Notes: a model not told the origin generated them from the sequence alone. 64,000 bases of DNA from Atriophallophorus winterbourni (GCA_013407085.1 JACCGJ010020600.1:1-64000); one strand, 5' to 3'. Counted from the first letter of the stretch, positions 1 through 11,299 are shown. Translations and numbers: made by a program.

Positions 1-3000
1 CGTCCGGTTGATAAAGTAAGATCAGGTTCAGTAAGCCTTGAATCTGTGTAATAAAGGTTTGCAATGTTATAATTGTATGCCAACTGTTATATAGGGTTCG
101 TACAACGAACCACGATGTTCAGAGACAGAATCACAAAGTCATTCTTGGTCAAACACTCGAGGCACTTATGGATGACCAAAGTAATGTGTTGCTCACTCAT
201 CCATCTTCTAAACAGCACTACCGGTTTCTGGCTGTTTGCCATCCTCAGGTTTAGACAGTAAGATCAGTTTCAGTCAGCCTTGAAACATTGGATTAAAGGT
301 AAACAAGATAATACTTGTATGTCAACAGTAATATAGGGTATGTACAACGAACCACGATGTACAGAGACAGAATCACAAAGTTATTCTTGGTCAAGCATTC
401 GAGGCGCTTATGGATGACCAAAGTAATGTGTTGCTCACATCTCAATCCCTTACACACCACTACCGGTTTTTGGCTGTTTGCATTCCTCAGGTTTAGACAG
501 TAAGATCCGGTTCATTGAGCCTTGAAAAGGTGGATTAAAGGTAAACAAGGTTATATTTGTATGCCAACAGTTATATAGGGTTCCAACAACGAATCACGAT
601 ATTCAGACACAGAATCAAAATGTGATTCTTGATATATCACACAAGGCGCTCATTGATGACCAAATTAATGTGTTGATCACATCCCCATCACTCACACACC
701 AGTACAGGTTTCTTTCTGTTTGCCGTCGTCAGGTGGAGGCAGTAAGATCAGATTCAATGAGATTTGAAACAGTGGATTGACGGTAAACAAGGTTATACTT
801 GTATGCCAACTGTTATATAGGTTTCGTACAACGAACCTCGATGTTCAGACACAGAATCAATAAGTGATTCTTGGTGAAGCTCTCGAGGCGCTCATGAATG
901 ACCAAAGTAATGTGTTGCTCACATCCCCATCCCTTACATACAACTACCGGTTGCTGGCTGTTTGCCTTCGTCAGGTGGAGGCAGTAAGATCAGATTCAAT
1001 GAGATTTGAAACAGTGGATTGACGGTAAACAAGGTTATACTTGTATGCCAACTGTTATATGGGGTTCGTACAACGAACCACTTTGTTCAGACACATAATT
1101 AAAAAGTGATTCTTGGTCAAGCTCTCGAGGCGCTCATGGATGACAAAAGTAATGTGTTGCTCACATCCCCATCCCTTACACACCACTACCGGTTGTTGGC
1201 TGTTTGCCGTCGTCAGGAAGAGACAGTAGGTTTAGGATCAGTTAGCATTGAGAAATGGATTGAAGGTAAATAAAGCTATACTTGTATGCCAAATGTTATA
1301 TAGGGTTCGTACATCGAACCGCGATGTTCAGACACAGAATCACAAACTGATTCTTGGTCAAGCACTTGAGGCGCTTATGGAAGACCAAAATAATGTGTTG
1401 CTCACATTTTCATTCCTTATACAACACTACCGGTTGCTGGCTGTTTGCCGTCGTCCGGTTGATAAAGTAAGATCAGGTTCAGTAAGCCTTGAATCTGTGT
1501 AATAAAGGTTAGCAATGTTATAATTGTATGCCAACTGTTATATAGGGTTCGTACAACGAACCACGATGTTCAGAGACAGAATCACAAAGTCATTCTTGGT
1601 CAAACACTCGAGGCACTTATGGATGACCAAAGTAATGTGTTGCTCACTCATCCATCTTCTAAACAGCACTACCGGTTTCTGGCTGTTTGCCATCCTCAGG
1701 TTTAGACAGTAAGATCAGTTTCAGTCAGCCTTGAAACATTGGATTAAAGGTAAACAAGATAATACTTGTATGTCAACAGTAATATAGGGTATGTACAACG
1801 AACCACGATGTACAGAGACAGAATCACAAAGTTATTCTTGGTCAAGCATTCGAGGCGCTTATGGATGACCAAAGTAATGTGTTGCTCACATCTCAATCCC
1901 TTACACACCACTACCGGTTTTTGGCTGTTTGCATTCCTCAGGTTTAGACAGTAAGATCCGGTTCATTGAGCCTTGAAAAGGTGGATTAAAGGTAAACAAG
2001 GTTATATTTGTATGCCAACAGTTATATAGGGTTCCAACAACGAATCACGATATTCAGACACAGAATCAAAATGTGATTCTTGGTATATCACACAAGGCGC
2101 TCATTGATGACCAAATTAATGTGTTGATCACATCCCCATCACTCACACACCAGTACAGGTTTCTTTCTGTTTGCCGTCGTCAGGTGGAGGCAGTAAGATC
2201 AGATTCAATGAGATTTGAAACAGTGGATTGACGGTAAACAAGGTTATACTTGTATGCCAACTGTTATATAGGTTTCGTACAACGAACCTCGATGTTCAGA
2301 CACAGAATCAATAAGTGATTCTTGGTGAAGCTCTCGAGGCGCTCATGAATGACCAAAGTAATGTGTTGCTCACATCCCCATCCCTTACATACAACTACCG
2401 GTTGCTGGCTGTTTGCCTTCGTCAGGTGGAGGCAGTAAGATCAGATTCAATGAGATTTGAAACAGTGGATTGACGGTAAACAAGGTTATACTTGTATGCC
2501 AACTGTTATATGGGGTTCGTACAACGAACCACTTTGTTCAGACACATAATTAAAAAGTGATTCTTGGTCAAGCTCTCGAGGCGCTCATGGATGACAAAAG
2601 TAATGTGTTGCTCACATCCCCATCCCTTACACACCACTACCGGTTGTTGGCTGTTTGCCGTCGTCAGGAAGAGACAGTAGGTTTAGGATCAGTTAGCATT
2701 GAGAAATGGATTGAAGGTAAATAAAGCTATACTTGTATGCCAAATGTTATATAGGGTTCGTACATCGAACCGCGATGTTCAGACACAGAATCACAAACTG
2801 ATTCTTGGTCAAGCACTTGAGGCGCTTATGGAAGACCAAAATAATGTGTTGCTCACATTTTCATTCCTTATACAACACTACCGGTTGCTGGCTGTTTGCC
2901 GTCGTCCGGTTGATAAAGTAAGATCAGGTTCAGTAAGCCTTGAATCTGTGTAATAAAGGTTAGCAATGTTATAATTGTATGCCAACTGTTATATAGGGTT

Positions 3001-5550
3001 CGTACAACGAACCACGATGTTCAGAGACAGAATCACAAAGTCATTCTTGGTCAAACACTCGAGGCACTTATGGATGACCAAAGTAATGTGTTGCTCACTC
3101 ATCCATCTTCTAAACAGCACTACCGGTTTCTGGCTGTTTGCCATCCTCAGGTTTAGACAGTAAGATCAGTTTCAGTCAGCCTTGAAACATTGGATTAAAG
3201 GTAAACAAGATAATACTTGTATGTCAACAGTAATATAGGGTATGTACAACGAACCACGATGTACAGAGACAGAATCACAAAGTTATTCTTGGTCAAGCAT
3301 TCGAGGCGCTTATGGATGACCAAAGTAATGTGTTGCTCACATCTCAATCCCTTACACACCACTACCGGTTTTTGGCTGTTTGCATTCCTCAGGTTTAGAC
3401 AGTAAGATCCGGTTCATTGAGCCTTGAAAAGGTGGATTAAAGGTAAACAAGGTTATATTTGTATGCCAACAGTTATATAGGGTTCCAACAACGAATCACG
3501 ATATTCAGACACAGAATCAAAATGTGATTCTTGGTATATCACACAAGGCGCTCATTGATGACCAAATTAATGTGTTGATCACATCCCCATCACTCACACA
3601 CCAGTACAGGTTTCTTTCTGTTTGCCGTCGTCAGGTGGAGGCAGTAAGATCAGATTCAATGAGATTTGAAACAGTGGATTGACGGTAAACAAGGTTATAC
3701 TTGTATGCCAACTGTTATATAGGTTTCGTACAACGAACCTCGATGTTCAGACACAGAATCAATAAGTGATTCTTGGTGAAGCTCTCGAGGCGCTCATGAA
3801 TGACCAAAGTAATGTGTTGCTCACATCCCCATCCCTTACATACAACTACCGGTTGCTGGCTGTTTGCCTTCGTCAGGTGGAGGCAGTAAGATCAGATTTA
3901 ATGAGATTTGAAACAGTGGATTGACGGTTAACAAGGTTATACTTGTATGCCAACTGTTATATGGGGTTCGTACAACGAACCACTTTGTTCAGACACATAA
4001 TTAAAAAGTGATTCTTGGTCAAGCTCTCGAGGCGCTCATGGATGACAAAAGTAATGTGTTGCTCACATCTCCACCCCTAAACACCACTACCAGTTGCTGG
4101 CTGTTTGCCGTCGTCAGGAAGAGACAGTAGGTTTAGGATCAGTTAGCATTGAGAAATGGATTGAAGGTAAATAAAGCTATACTTGTATGCCAAATGTTAT
4201 ATAGGGTTCGTACATCGAACCGCGATGTTCAGACACAGAATCACAAACTGATTCTTGGTCAAGCACTTGAGGCGCTTATGGAAGACCAAAGTAATGTGTT
4301 GCTCACATTTCCATTCCTTATACACCACTACCGGTTGCTGGCTGTTTGCCGTCGTCCGGTTGATAAAGTAAGATCAGGTTCAGTAAGCCTTGAATCTGTG
4401 TAATAAAGGTTAGCAATGTTATAATTGTATGCCAACTGTTATATAGGGTTCGTACAACGAACCACGATGTTCAGAGACAGAATCACAAAGTCATTCTTGG
4501 TCAAACACTCGAGGCACTTATGGATGACCAAAGTAATGTGTTGCTCACTCATCCATCTTCTAAACAGCACTACCGGTTTCTGGCTGTTTGCCATCCTCAG
4601 GTTTAGACAGTAAGATCAGTTTCAGTCAGCCTTGAAACATTGGATTAAAGGTAAACAAGATAATACTTGTATGTCAACAGTAATATAGGGTATGTACAAC
4701 GAACCACGATGTACAGAGACAGAATCACAAAGTTATTCTTGGTCAAGCATTCGAGGCGCTTATGGATGACCAAAGTAATGTGTTGCTCACATCTCAATCC
4801 CTTACACACCACTACCGGTTTTTGGCTGTTTGCATTCCTCAGGTTTAGACAGTAAGATCCGGTTCATTGAGCCTTGAAAAGGTGGATTAAAGGTAAACAA
4901 GGTTATATTTGTATGCCAACAGTTATATAGGGTTCCAACAACGAATCACGATATTCAGACACAGAATCAAAATGTGATTCTTGATATATCACACAAGGCG
5001 CTCATTGATGACCAAATTAATGTGTTGATCACATCCCCATCACTCACACACCAGTACAGGTTTCTTTCTGTTTGCCGTCGTCAGGTGGAGGCAGTAAGAT
5101 CAGATTCAATGAGATTTGAAACAGTGGATTGACGGTAAACAAGGTTATACTTGTATGCCAACTGTTATATAGGTTTCGTACAACGAACCTCGATGTTCAG
5201 ACACAGAATCAATAAGTGATTCTTGGTGAAGCTCTCGAGGCGCTCATGAATGACCAAAGTAATGTGTTGCTCACATCCCCATCCCTTACATACAACTACC
5301 GGTTGCTGGCTGTTTGCCTTCGTCAGGTGGAGGCAGTAAGATCAGATTCAATGAGATTTGAAACAGTGGATTGACGGTAAACAAGGTTATACTTGTATGC
5401 CAACTGTTATATGGGGTTCGTACAACGAACCACTTTGTTCAGACACATAATTAAAAAGTGATTCTTGGTCAAGCTCTCGAGGCGCTCATGGATGACAAAA
5501 GTAATGTGTTGCTCACATCCCCATCCCTTACACACCACTACCGGTTGTTG
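1..5550 (+). repeat. Satellite array, 6-monomer higher-order repeat (1451 bp)
   Basis: The monomer is about 242 bp and six diverged monomers form a unit of 1451 bp. Unit starts, marked by the same CGTCCGGTTGATAAAG string, are at 1, 1452, 2903 and 4353 (steps 1451, 1451, 1450); the fourth unit loses register near 5550. Copies of the unit differ by only a few bases, for example near 55, 636, 3898 and 4066, whereas monomers inside a unit are visibly diverged. The array is open on the left, so it continues upstream. This pattern is what unequal crossing-over or local amplification of a six-monomer block leaves. Short reading frames of 60-90 codons recur in every unit but shift frame each monomer (242 is not a multiple of 3), so I do not call genes here. 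Confidence 0.95.
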
Positions 5551-6111
5551 GCTGTTTGCCAACGTCAGGTGGACACAGTTTGTTCAGGATCAGAAAGCCT
5601 TGAGCAATGGATTACAGGTAAATAAGTCTATACTTGTATGCGAAAAGTTATATAGGGTTCGTGCAACGTACCACGATATTCAGACACAGAATCACAAAGT
5701 GATTCTTGATCAAACACTCGAGGCAATTATGGGTGACTAAAGTAATGTGTTGCTCACATCCCCATTTCTTACACACAACTACCAGTTTCTGGCAGTTTGC
5801 TGTCGTCAGATGGAGACAGTTATATCAGGTTCAGTGTACCTCGAATGAGTGGATTGAATGTAAACAAGGTTATACTTGTATGCCAACTGCTACATAGGGT
5901 TCGTAGAACGAACCACTATGTTTAGACAGAGAATCACAAAGTGATTATTGGTCGATCTCTCGAGGCGCTTGAGGATGACCAAAGTAATGTGTTGCTCACA
6001 TCTGCATCCCTTACACACAACTACGCGGTTCTCTCAGTTTGCCGTCGTCAGGTCGAGACAGTGAGATCAGTTTCGGTGAGCCTTGAAACAGTGGATTGAA
6101 AGTAAACAAGG
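5551..6111 (+). repeat. Satellite, diverged monomers
   Basis: Continuation of the 242-bp satellite outside the homogenised six-monomer block. The monomers are recognisable by the conserved strings around GTATGCCAACTG, ACAACGAACCAC and TAATGTGTTGCTCACATC. They do not follow the 1451-bp order and carry private substitutions. The run stops where the first SINE copy begins. Confidence 0.9.
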
Positions 6112-6413
6112 TTGATTTTTTGACTACTCATTCGTGCCAAGCCCTTCGAACTATTCACAAAGTTGATCACGACGGTTTTTAATAGAAGCACTGGACTCGA
6201 GTTTCGCTCTCACTTGAGCTCATCAACAGTGCATATCCATCGCTCCGGGGGTGGGAATCGAACCCTCGACCATCACTATTGTAGTCCCACGCCTTAACGA
6301 CCCGAGCTACCGTCCACCGTTTGACCGATCGCAATTAAGCGTTTATGAACTGTTCTCCAGCCTGGCACATCTAAGTAGCTTTGTTTGCCCGACCAGTTCA
6401 GAAGGAGCCAACA
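6112..6413 (-). mobile_element. tRNA-related SINE with hammerhead, copy 1
   Basis: Read on the minus strand, the element has a tRNA-like segment with an A-box-like TAGCTCGGGTCG and a perfect B box GGTTCGATTCC (about 6250-6312). This is followed by a hammerhead ribozyme fold at about 6182-6241. In this copy the first base of the invariant CUGAUGA box is U, so activity is probably reduced or lost. It interrupts the satellite and is followed by 135 bp of non-satellite sequence (6414-6548) before a second copy. A Pol III promoter beside a hammerhead matches the design of the schistosome Smalpha SINE. Confidence 0.8.
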
Positions 6414-6548
6414 TTATCTATTGCGGTCGCCCAACCGAAAAGATCTCCGTGTCAGGTCTTCCCATCAGATTCATTGTAAGCTAAAACCGAATAGATCTAA
6501 TGGGCATTGTTGTTTAGGCGATATTTGGAGAATACGTTGTTCATATTT
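6414..6548 (-). other. Spacer between SINE copies 1 and 2
   Basis: 135 bp that is neither satellite nor shared with SINE copies 2 and 3. Since the SINE RNA runs right to left, this could be the extra 5' part of copy 1, which the other copies lack through 5' truncation. It could also be unrelated filler. No gene is seen. Confidence 0.5.
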
Positions 6549-6843
6549 GTGACTACTCATTCGTGCCAAGCCCTTCGAACTATGCACAAAGTTGATCACG
6601 ACGGTCCATGATGGAAGCACTGGACTCGAGTTTCGCTCTCATTTGAGCTCATCAGCAGTGCATATCCACCGCTTCGGGGGTGGGATTCGAACCCTCGACC
6701 ATCACCATTGTAGTCCCACACCTTAACAAACTGGGCTACCGTCCATCGTTTGACCGATCGCAATTAGGCGTTTATTAACTGTTCTCCAGACTAGCACATC
6801 TAAGTAGCTTTGTTTTCCCGACCAGTTTAGGAGGAGCCAACAA
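6549..6843 (-). mobile_element. tRNA-related SINE with hammerhead, copy 2
   Basis: Second copy of the SINE, with an A-box-like TAGCCCAGTTTG and B box GGTTCGAATCC on the minus strand (about 6674-6745) and an intact-looking hammerhead at 6610-6670. The satellite resumes on the right at TTGTATGCTAAATG, the same point in the monomer where copy 3 is inserted. Copies 1 and 2 therefore sit in tandem at one target position. Confidence 0.85.
6610..6670 (-). ncRNA. Type I hammerhead ribozyme (core intact)
   Basis: Reading 5' to 3' on the minus strand: GGUGGA, bulge UAU, GCACUG, then the invariant CUGAUGA, then stem II GCUC-loop AAAUGA-GAGC, then GAAAC, a very short stem III (AC-UCGA-GU), the cleavage triplet GUC ending at 6623, then CAGUGC pairing back to GCACUG, and UCCAUC pairing to GGUGGA. 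Every conserved core base of a hammerhead is present, and stem I has the internal bulge typical of natural type I ribozymes. The two-base-pair stem III is short, as in retroelement hammerheads that often act as dimers. Self-cleavage is inferred, not shown. Confidence 0.88.
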
Positions 6844-7740
6844 TAGTTGTATGCTAAATGTAATATAGAGTTCGTTCAACGAACCACGATGTTCAGACGC
6901 AAATTCAAATGTTGATTCTTGGTCAAGCGCTCGAGGCGCTTATAGATGACCAAAGTAATGTGTTGCTCACATACTCATCCCTTACAAACCACTTCCGGTT
7001 TTTGGCTGTTTGCCGTCGTCAGGTGGAGACAGTAAGATCAGGTTCAGTGAGCCTCGAAACAGTGGATTAAAGGTAAACAAGGTTATACTTGTATGCCAAC
7101 TGCTATACAGTGTTTGAACAACGAACCACGAAGTTCAGAGACAGATTCAAAAAGTCATTATTGGTCAAGCACTCAAGGCCCTTATGGGTGACCAAGGTAA
7201 TGTGTTGCTCACATCCCCATCCCTTACACACGACTATCGAATTCTGTATGTTTGCCGTCGACAGGTGCAGACAGTAAGATCAGATTCAGTGGGCCTTGCA
7301 GCAGCGGATTAAAGGTAAAGTGATGCTTGCGCAAGCGCTTGAGGCGCTCATGGATGACCAAAGTAATGTGTTGCTCACATCCGCATCCCTTACACGCCAC
7401 TACAGGTTCCTGGCTGTTTGCCGTCGTCAGGAGCAGACATTGAGTTCAGGATTAGTGTACCTCGAAACAGTGGATTGAATGTAAACAAAGTTTTACTTGT
7501 ATGTCAAATGTTTTATACGGTTCGCACAACGAACCATGATGTTCGAAAGCAGAATCACAAAGTGATTCTTGATCAACCACTCGAAGCACTGATGGATGAC
7601 CAAAGTAATGTGTTGCTCACATCCCCATCCTTTACACACAACTACCCGTTTCATGCTGTTTGCCGTCGTCAGGTGGAGACAGTAAGATCGAGTTCAGTGA
7701 GCCGTAAAACAGTGTATTAATGGAAAAACAAGGTTATACT
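6844..7740 (+). repeat. Satellite, diverged monomers
   Basis: About four monomers between SINE copies 2 and 3. One, at about 7308-7480, is a short version that jumps from GGTAAA directly to GTGAT and so lacks about 75 bp, including the first dyad. The same junction recurs near 8509, 8914 and 12023. Confidence 0.9.
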
Positions 7741-8037
7741 TGTGACTGCTCATTCTTGCCGAGCCCTTCGAACTATTCACAAAGTTGATCACGACGGTCT
7801 ATAATGGAAGCACTGGACTCGAGTTTCGCTCCCATTTGACCTCACCAGCAGTGCATCTTCACCGCTTCGGGGTTGGGATTCGAGCCCACGACTATCACCA
7901 TTGTAGTCCCACACCTTAACGAACTGGGCTACCGTCCATCGTTCGACCGATCGCAATTAAGCGTTTATGAACTGTTCTCCAGACTGGCACATCAAAGTAG
8001 CTTTGTTTGCCCGACTATTTCAGGAGAGGCCAACAAT
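7741..8037 (-). mobile_element. tRNA-related SINE with hammerhead, copy 3
   Basis: Third SINE copy inside a monomer. The 8-bp string ATACTTGT occurs directly before it (about 7734-7741) and directly after it (about 8037-8044), and is read as the target-site duplication. The tRNA-like part lies near 7863-7935 on the minus strand. The hammerhead region (7803-7863) has CUGGUGA in place of CUGAUGA, which replaces an invariant adenine, and stem II is also changed. This copy is probably catalytically dead. Confidence 0.85.
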
Positions 8038-9047
8038 ACTTGTATGCTAATTGTTATATAGGGTTCGTACAACGAACCACGATGTTCAGACGAAGAATCA
8101 AAATGTGATTCTTGGTCAAGCACTCTAGGCGCATATATATGACCAAAGTAATGTGTTGCTCACATCCCCATCCCTTACACACTACTACCGGTTTTTGGCT
8201 GTTTGCCATCCTCAGGTGGAGACAGTAAGATCAGGTTCAGTGAGCCTTGAAAGAGTGGATTAAAGGTAAACAAGTTTATACTTGTAAGCCAACTGCTATA
8301 TAGGGTTCGTACAACGAACCATGATGTTCAGAGACAGAATCACAAAGTCATTCTTGGTCAAGCAATCGAGGCACTTATAGATGACCAAAGTAATGTGTTG
8401 CTCACATCCCCATACCTTACACACCACTACCGGTTTCTAGCTGTTTGCCGTCGTCAGGTGGAGACAGTATGATCAGTTTCAGTTGGCCTGGAAACAATGG
8501 ATTAAAGGTAAAGTGATTCTCGGTCAAGCACTCGAGGCGCTTATGGATGACAAAAGTAATGTGTTGCTCACATCCCCATCCCTAAACAACACTAACGGAT
8601 TCTGGCTGTTTGCCGTCGTCAGGTGGAGACAGTAAGATCAGGTTCAGTGAGACTTGAAACAGTGGATTAAAGGTAAACAACGTTATACTTGTATGCCAAC
8701 TGTTATATATGGTTCGTACAACGAACCACGATGTTCAGACACAGAATCACGAAGTGATTCTTGGTCGAGCACCCGAGGCGCTTATGCATGACCAAAGTAA
8801 TGTGTTGTTCACATCCCCATACCTTACACACCACTACTGGTTTCTGGCTGTTTGCCTCCGTCAGGTGGAGACAGTATGATCAGTTTCAATTAGCGTTGAA
8901 ACAGTGGATGAAAGGTAAAGTGATTCTCGGTCAAGCACTCGAGGCGCTTATGGATGACCAAAGTAATGTGTTGCTCACATTCCCATCCTTTACACACAAC
9001 TACTGGTTTTTGGCTGTTTGCCGTCGTCAGGTGGAGACAGTAGTGTT
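8038..9047 (+). repeat. Satellite, diverged monomers
   Basis: Four to five monomers, including short versions lacking about 75 bp at about 8506-8670 and 8905-9047. The run ends abruptly at 9047 within a monomer, at the edge of the Gypsy/SERBP1-like insertion. Confidence 0.9.
8711..8761 (+). repeat. Twin dyads in the satellite monomer (example)
   Basis: Each monomer carries two adjacent inverted repeats. The first is GGTTCGTACAACGAACC (7-bp arms, 3-nt centre, here 8711-8727). After a 15-nt spacer comes AGAATCAC..GTGATTCT (8-bp arms, 3-nt centre, here 8743-8761). The first dyad is kept in most monomers across the window, sometimes shortened to 6 bp. The second often has one mismatch, such as GTCATTCT or GTTATTCT. 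Possible roles are a bound protein site or a structured transcript; neither is shown by the sequence. Confidence 0.8.
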
Positions 9048-9265
9048 AGGCGTCTGATATGATTGATATGTCTTGTTTGTATCACTCCCCCAGAACGGAC
9101 CTTATAAAGAACGGTTCCGCTAGAGTGTATAATAACGGCAGGCTCCTAGTATGAACCGTTTTTTTCGGAACATGCGTACATAAACCGTATCTCCATACCT
9201 TTAGACTCTTTTGTGTTTAGTGGGTGCGTCGAGGTTTGATTGATTTTCCGATCGCGGATTAGTAT
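9048..9265 (-). other. Non-satellite flank, possible 3' UTR of the captured mRNA
   Basis: Between the satellite edge and the SERBP1-like pseudogene. It has no reading frame of note and no LTR matching the one at 11300-11544. On the minus strand it lies directly 3' of the SERBP1-like coding region, so it may be that mRNA's 3' untranslated part, but nothing in it proves this. Confidence 0.35.
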
Positions 9266-9972
9266 TTGGTATCATGTCCTCGCTTGCTGTTCGTTTGCCC
9301 CAAAAAACAATCTGCTGGTGACAGTATATTCAGCGTTGCTGGATTTTTAAAATGTGACCTACGAGCAATGCCTTTTCCGCGGTCACCTCTAAAACCAGAT
9401 GCTGCATTTGGCCCGCCTGTTTCGCGAGCACCACGTGGGCCTGGTGCGCCACGTCCACGCCCAAATCCACGACCGCCTTATCCGCGAGGTTGTCGATCGC
9501 ATTCATTCAAACTATCCGTGAACGTAACGTTGATTCCAAATTTGTCCTTCACCGGAATTTACTAGTTGTTATGCTCATTCAAATCTTTTCCCTTTGAAAC
9601 CTCAACAATTTTGCGGTGATCCACCATGTTTTTAAAAACGTCTTTTCCATCATTAGCTTTTCGTGTACCCTACGTTGCCAAAGTGATCACAGGCTTCGTT
9701 GATGAACGCATTGCTTTGTATTCTTCGAGGGTATACATCTTTGGTTCTTTTGGCACTTCAGTGTTTTCGTGCGACGCATCAGCTGCTTCAATTGGTTGAA
9801 CATTCTCGTTTGTCTCAAGAACCTCTGCACCATTTTCAGCGTAACTGCCCAGAGATTGCTCATTGCTGAGCAGTCCAGACCGGTGACTTCTAAATTGACC
9901 AGATGGTTCTCGATAATCCGTGTATGCAAAACCACACCCTCTGAAGGTACGGCCGCGTACACGACTCTCAGT
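9266..9972 (-). pseudogene. SERBP1/HABP4 (Vig2)-like retro-copy, C-terminal half
   Basis: The family binds RNA and ribosomes and ends in a conserved acidic and basic C-terminal domain with arginine-glycine repeats. On the minus strand one frame shows, in order: FRSHRSGLLSNEQ (like the family's DRHSGSDR box), an acidic stretch, MYTLEEYKAM (family TLDEWKA box), KDKFGINVTFTDSL, and the RG-rich GGRGFGRGRGAPGPRG near 9430-9480. No intron interrupts these boxes. Four stop codons (the first after residue 451 of the fused frame, at about 9670) break the second part, so it is a processed copy that has decayed. The N-terminal half is absent and is replaced by Gypsy gag-protease sequence. Identification is by motif order only. 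Confidence 0.72.
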
Positions 9973-11025
9973 TTGATTGCAAATGGTACTAAATGGCACA
10001 TACCATAACTCCAACATTTCGATACAGTCTATTCCCAAAACGTTTAGGTGGTCGTTAGCTGTCACATAGCACACCCCAGAATATTGTTGACCTCGAAACT
10101 TGAAAATACATGTCAACTCACCGAGAAACGCGAGATTATCTCCTGAGGCGTTCTTAGCAATGCGAGATGTAGACTGAAGTTGTGGCTCACCAATAGATTT
10201 CCAAGTTTTTCGTGAGATGATTGTGATATCTGAGGCCGTGTTGAGTTGTAATGTTACCTTCTGGTGGTTTATCTCGATGGAAATATATTTTCGAATACTG
10301 CGGAACAATTCACTATTTGTAGAGAATACGGCATTTGACTGTCTTCTGTTAAGGTTTCTCTGGGAATTCGTATAGCCACTGTTTTTTCTTTGTCTATAAT
10401 TGCCATATGTATTACGGCGTTTTGAGTTGAACGGGCAAAAACGTGCAAAGTGCCACTGGCCACAATTCCAGCAGGGTGTTCTTGGTTTTGATGATTTTAT
10501 TTGGTTAAACATTTTCTGATCATCTCGTCGGAATTTCGTTATTTTTTCAACAATTGAAACATCGTTTGACGTTGTGGCTGTCTGAATAATTCGTGAATCT
10601 TCCTTAAGATTTACTAAGCGTAGGTATTCTGTCGTGAGCTCTTCAATAGATAGCTGGGCAGTGTCCAGTTTCGACAACAGTCTTGTTCCAGTATCGGCAT
10701 CACTTGATGAAGTTAATACGGGAACGAAAATGAGTGACTTGTACTGATCATCTGACATACTTTTTAACTGAAATCGTTCATATTCGCGGTTGATCCGACC
10801 GGCATATGATAAAATGTCGTCATCTGATGCTTTGTTTATTTTGAGAAAATTGTACCGAATGTTGAAAAGTGATGATCTTTCGCCAAACATGTCTTTAAGC
10901 TTAGTAACTTTCTCTTCGAGTGTGAAATCTCTTGAAGTTTTAGGGAGAATGAAGTTGCAGTATTGTGAATGTTCTGTAGGGCCAGGCTTTTGCATCAATA
11001 ATCTAACTTTTGCGTCTTCGTACAA
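9670..11025 (-). CDS. Chimeric frame: Gypsy gag-protease fused to SERBP1-like C-terminus
   Basis: A 451-codon open frame; the shown first codon is TTG, and the true protein would have begun further upstream. Residues 1 to about 180 are gag-like. A zinc knuckle CWNCGQWHFARFC (CX2CX3HX4C) lies near residue 190. A retropepsin-like part follows with QLNTASDIT, where the catalytic Asp of the usual DTGS/DTAS box is Asn, then LGIDCIEMLELW. Around residue 352 (position 9972) the sequence changes, without losing frame, to SERBP1-like sequence ending in TLEEYKAM. RT, RNase H and integrase are missing. This looks like a template switch between a Gypsy RNA and a host mRNA during reverse transcription. 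Whether it is expressed cannot be told; the upstream stop and the Asp-to-Asn change argue for a relic. Confidence 0.75.
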   Translation of the reverse strand: MYEDAKVRLLMQKPGPTEHSQYCNFILPKTSRDFTLEEKVTKLKDMFGERSSLFNIRYNFLKINKASDDDILSYAGRINREYERFQLKSMSDDQYKSLIFVPVLTSSSDADTGTRLLSKLDTAQLSIEELTTEYLRLVNLKEDSRIIQTATTSNDVSIVEKITKFRRDDQKMFNQIKSSKPRTPCWNCGQWHFARFCPFNSKRRNTYGNYRQRKNSGYTNSQRNLNRRQSNAVFSTNSELFRSIRKYISIEINHQKVTLQLNTASDITIISRKTWKSIGEPQLQSTSRIAKNASGDNLAFLGELTCIFKFRGQQYSGVCYVTANDHLNVLGIDCIEMLELWYVPFSTICNQTESRVRGRTFRGCGFAYTDYREPSGQFRSHRSGLLSNEQSLGSYAENGAEVLETNENVQPIEAADASHENTEVPKEPKMYTLEEYKAMRSSTKPVITLAT

Positions 11026-11299
11026 TGCACAAACATCGACAAGAAATATATCTTCATAACATGCATACCATTCTTGAAATGTGATACCGCAGTTTGGGTA
11101 TTAATTGAATTCTTGGATTCTCTTTGCCAATGTTTCTTTTAAATGCGGTTCTGCATGTTCATGAGTATTCAAATTAAGTTTTGACGAGAAAGCATCAAAT
11201 AGTTTGATTTGGCGTTTTTCCGCTTCTCTGATGAAACGAAAGATTCCTTCATTCAGGCTCATCCCGCCACTGTTTTGAAAGCTTATCTCCGTCGCCAAT
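11026..11299 (-). pseudogene. Gypsy gag N-terminus with in-frame stop
   Basis: On the minus strand, an ATG-started frame of 65 codons (11298-11101) ends in TAA. The same frame then continues with gag-like sequence (FQEWYACYEDIF) into the 451-codon frame. One stop codon therefore separates the first 65 residues from the rest of gag. The leader between LTR and ATG reads ATTGGCGACGG, a common Gypsy start of the primer-binding region. Confidence 0.7.

Noticed and set aside
73..4855. Recurring 62- and 84-codon frames in the satellite
   Set aside because: They repeat only because the DNA repeats, start at TTG codons, and shift frame with each 242-bp monomer.
9266..9565. Pro/Arg-rich plus-strand frame of 99 codons
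   Set aside because: It is the antisense reading of the RG-rich tail of the SERBP1-like pseudogene.
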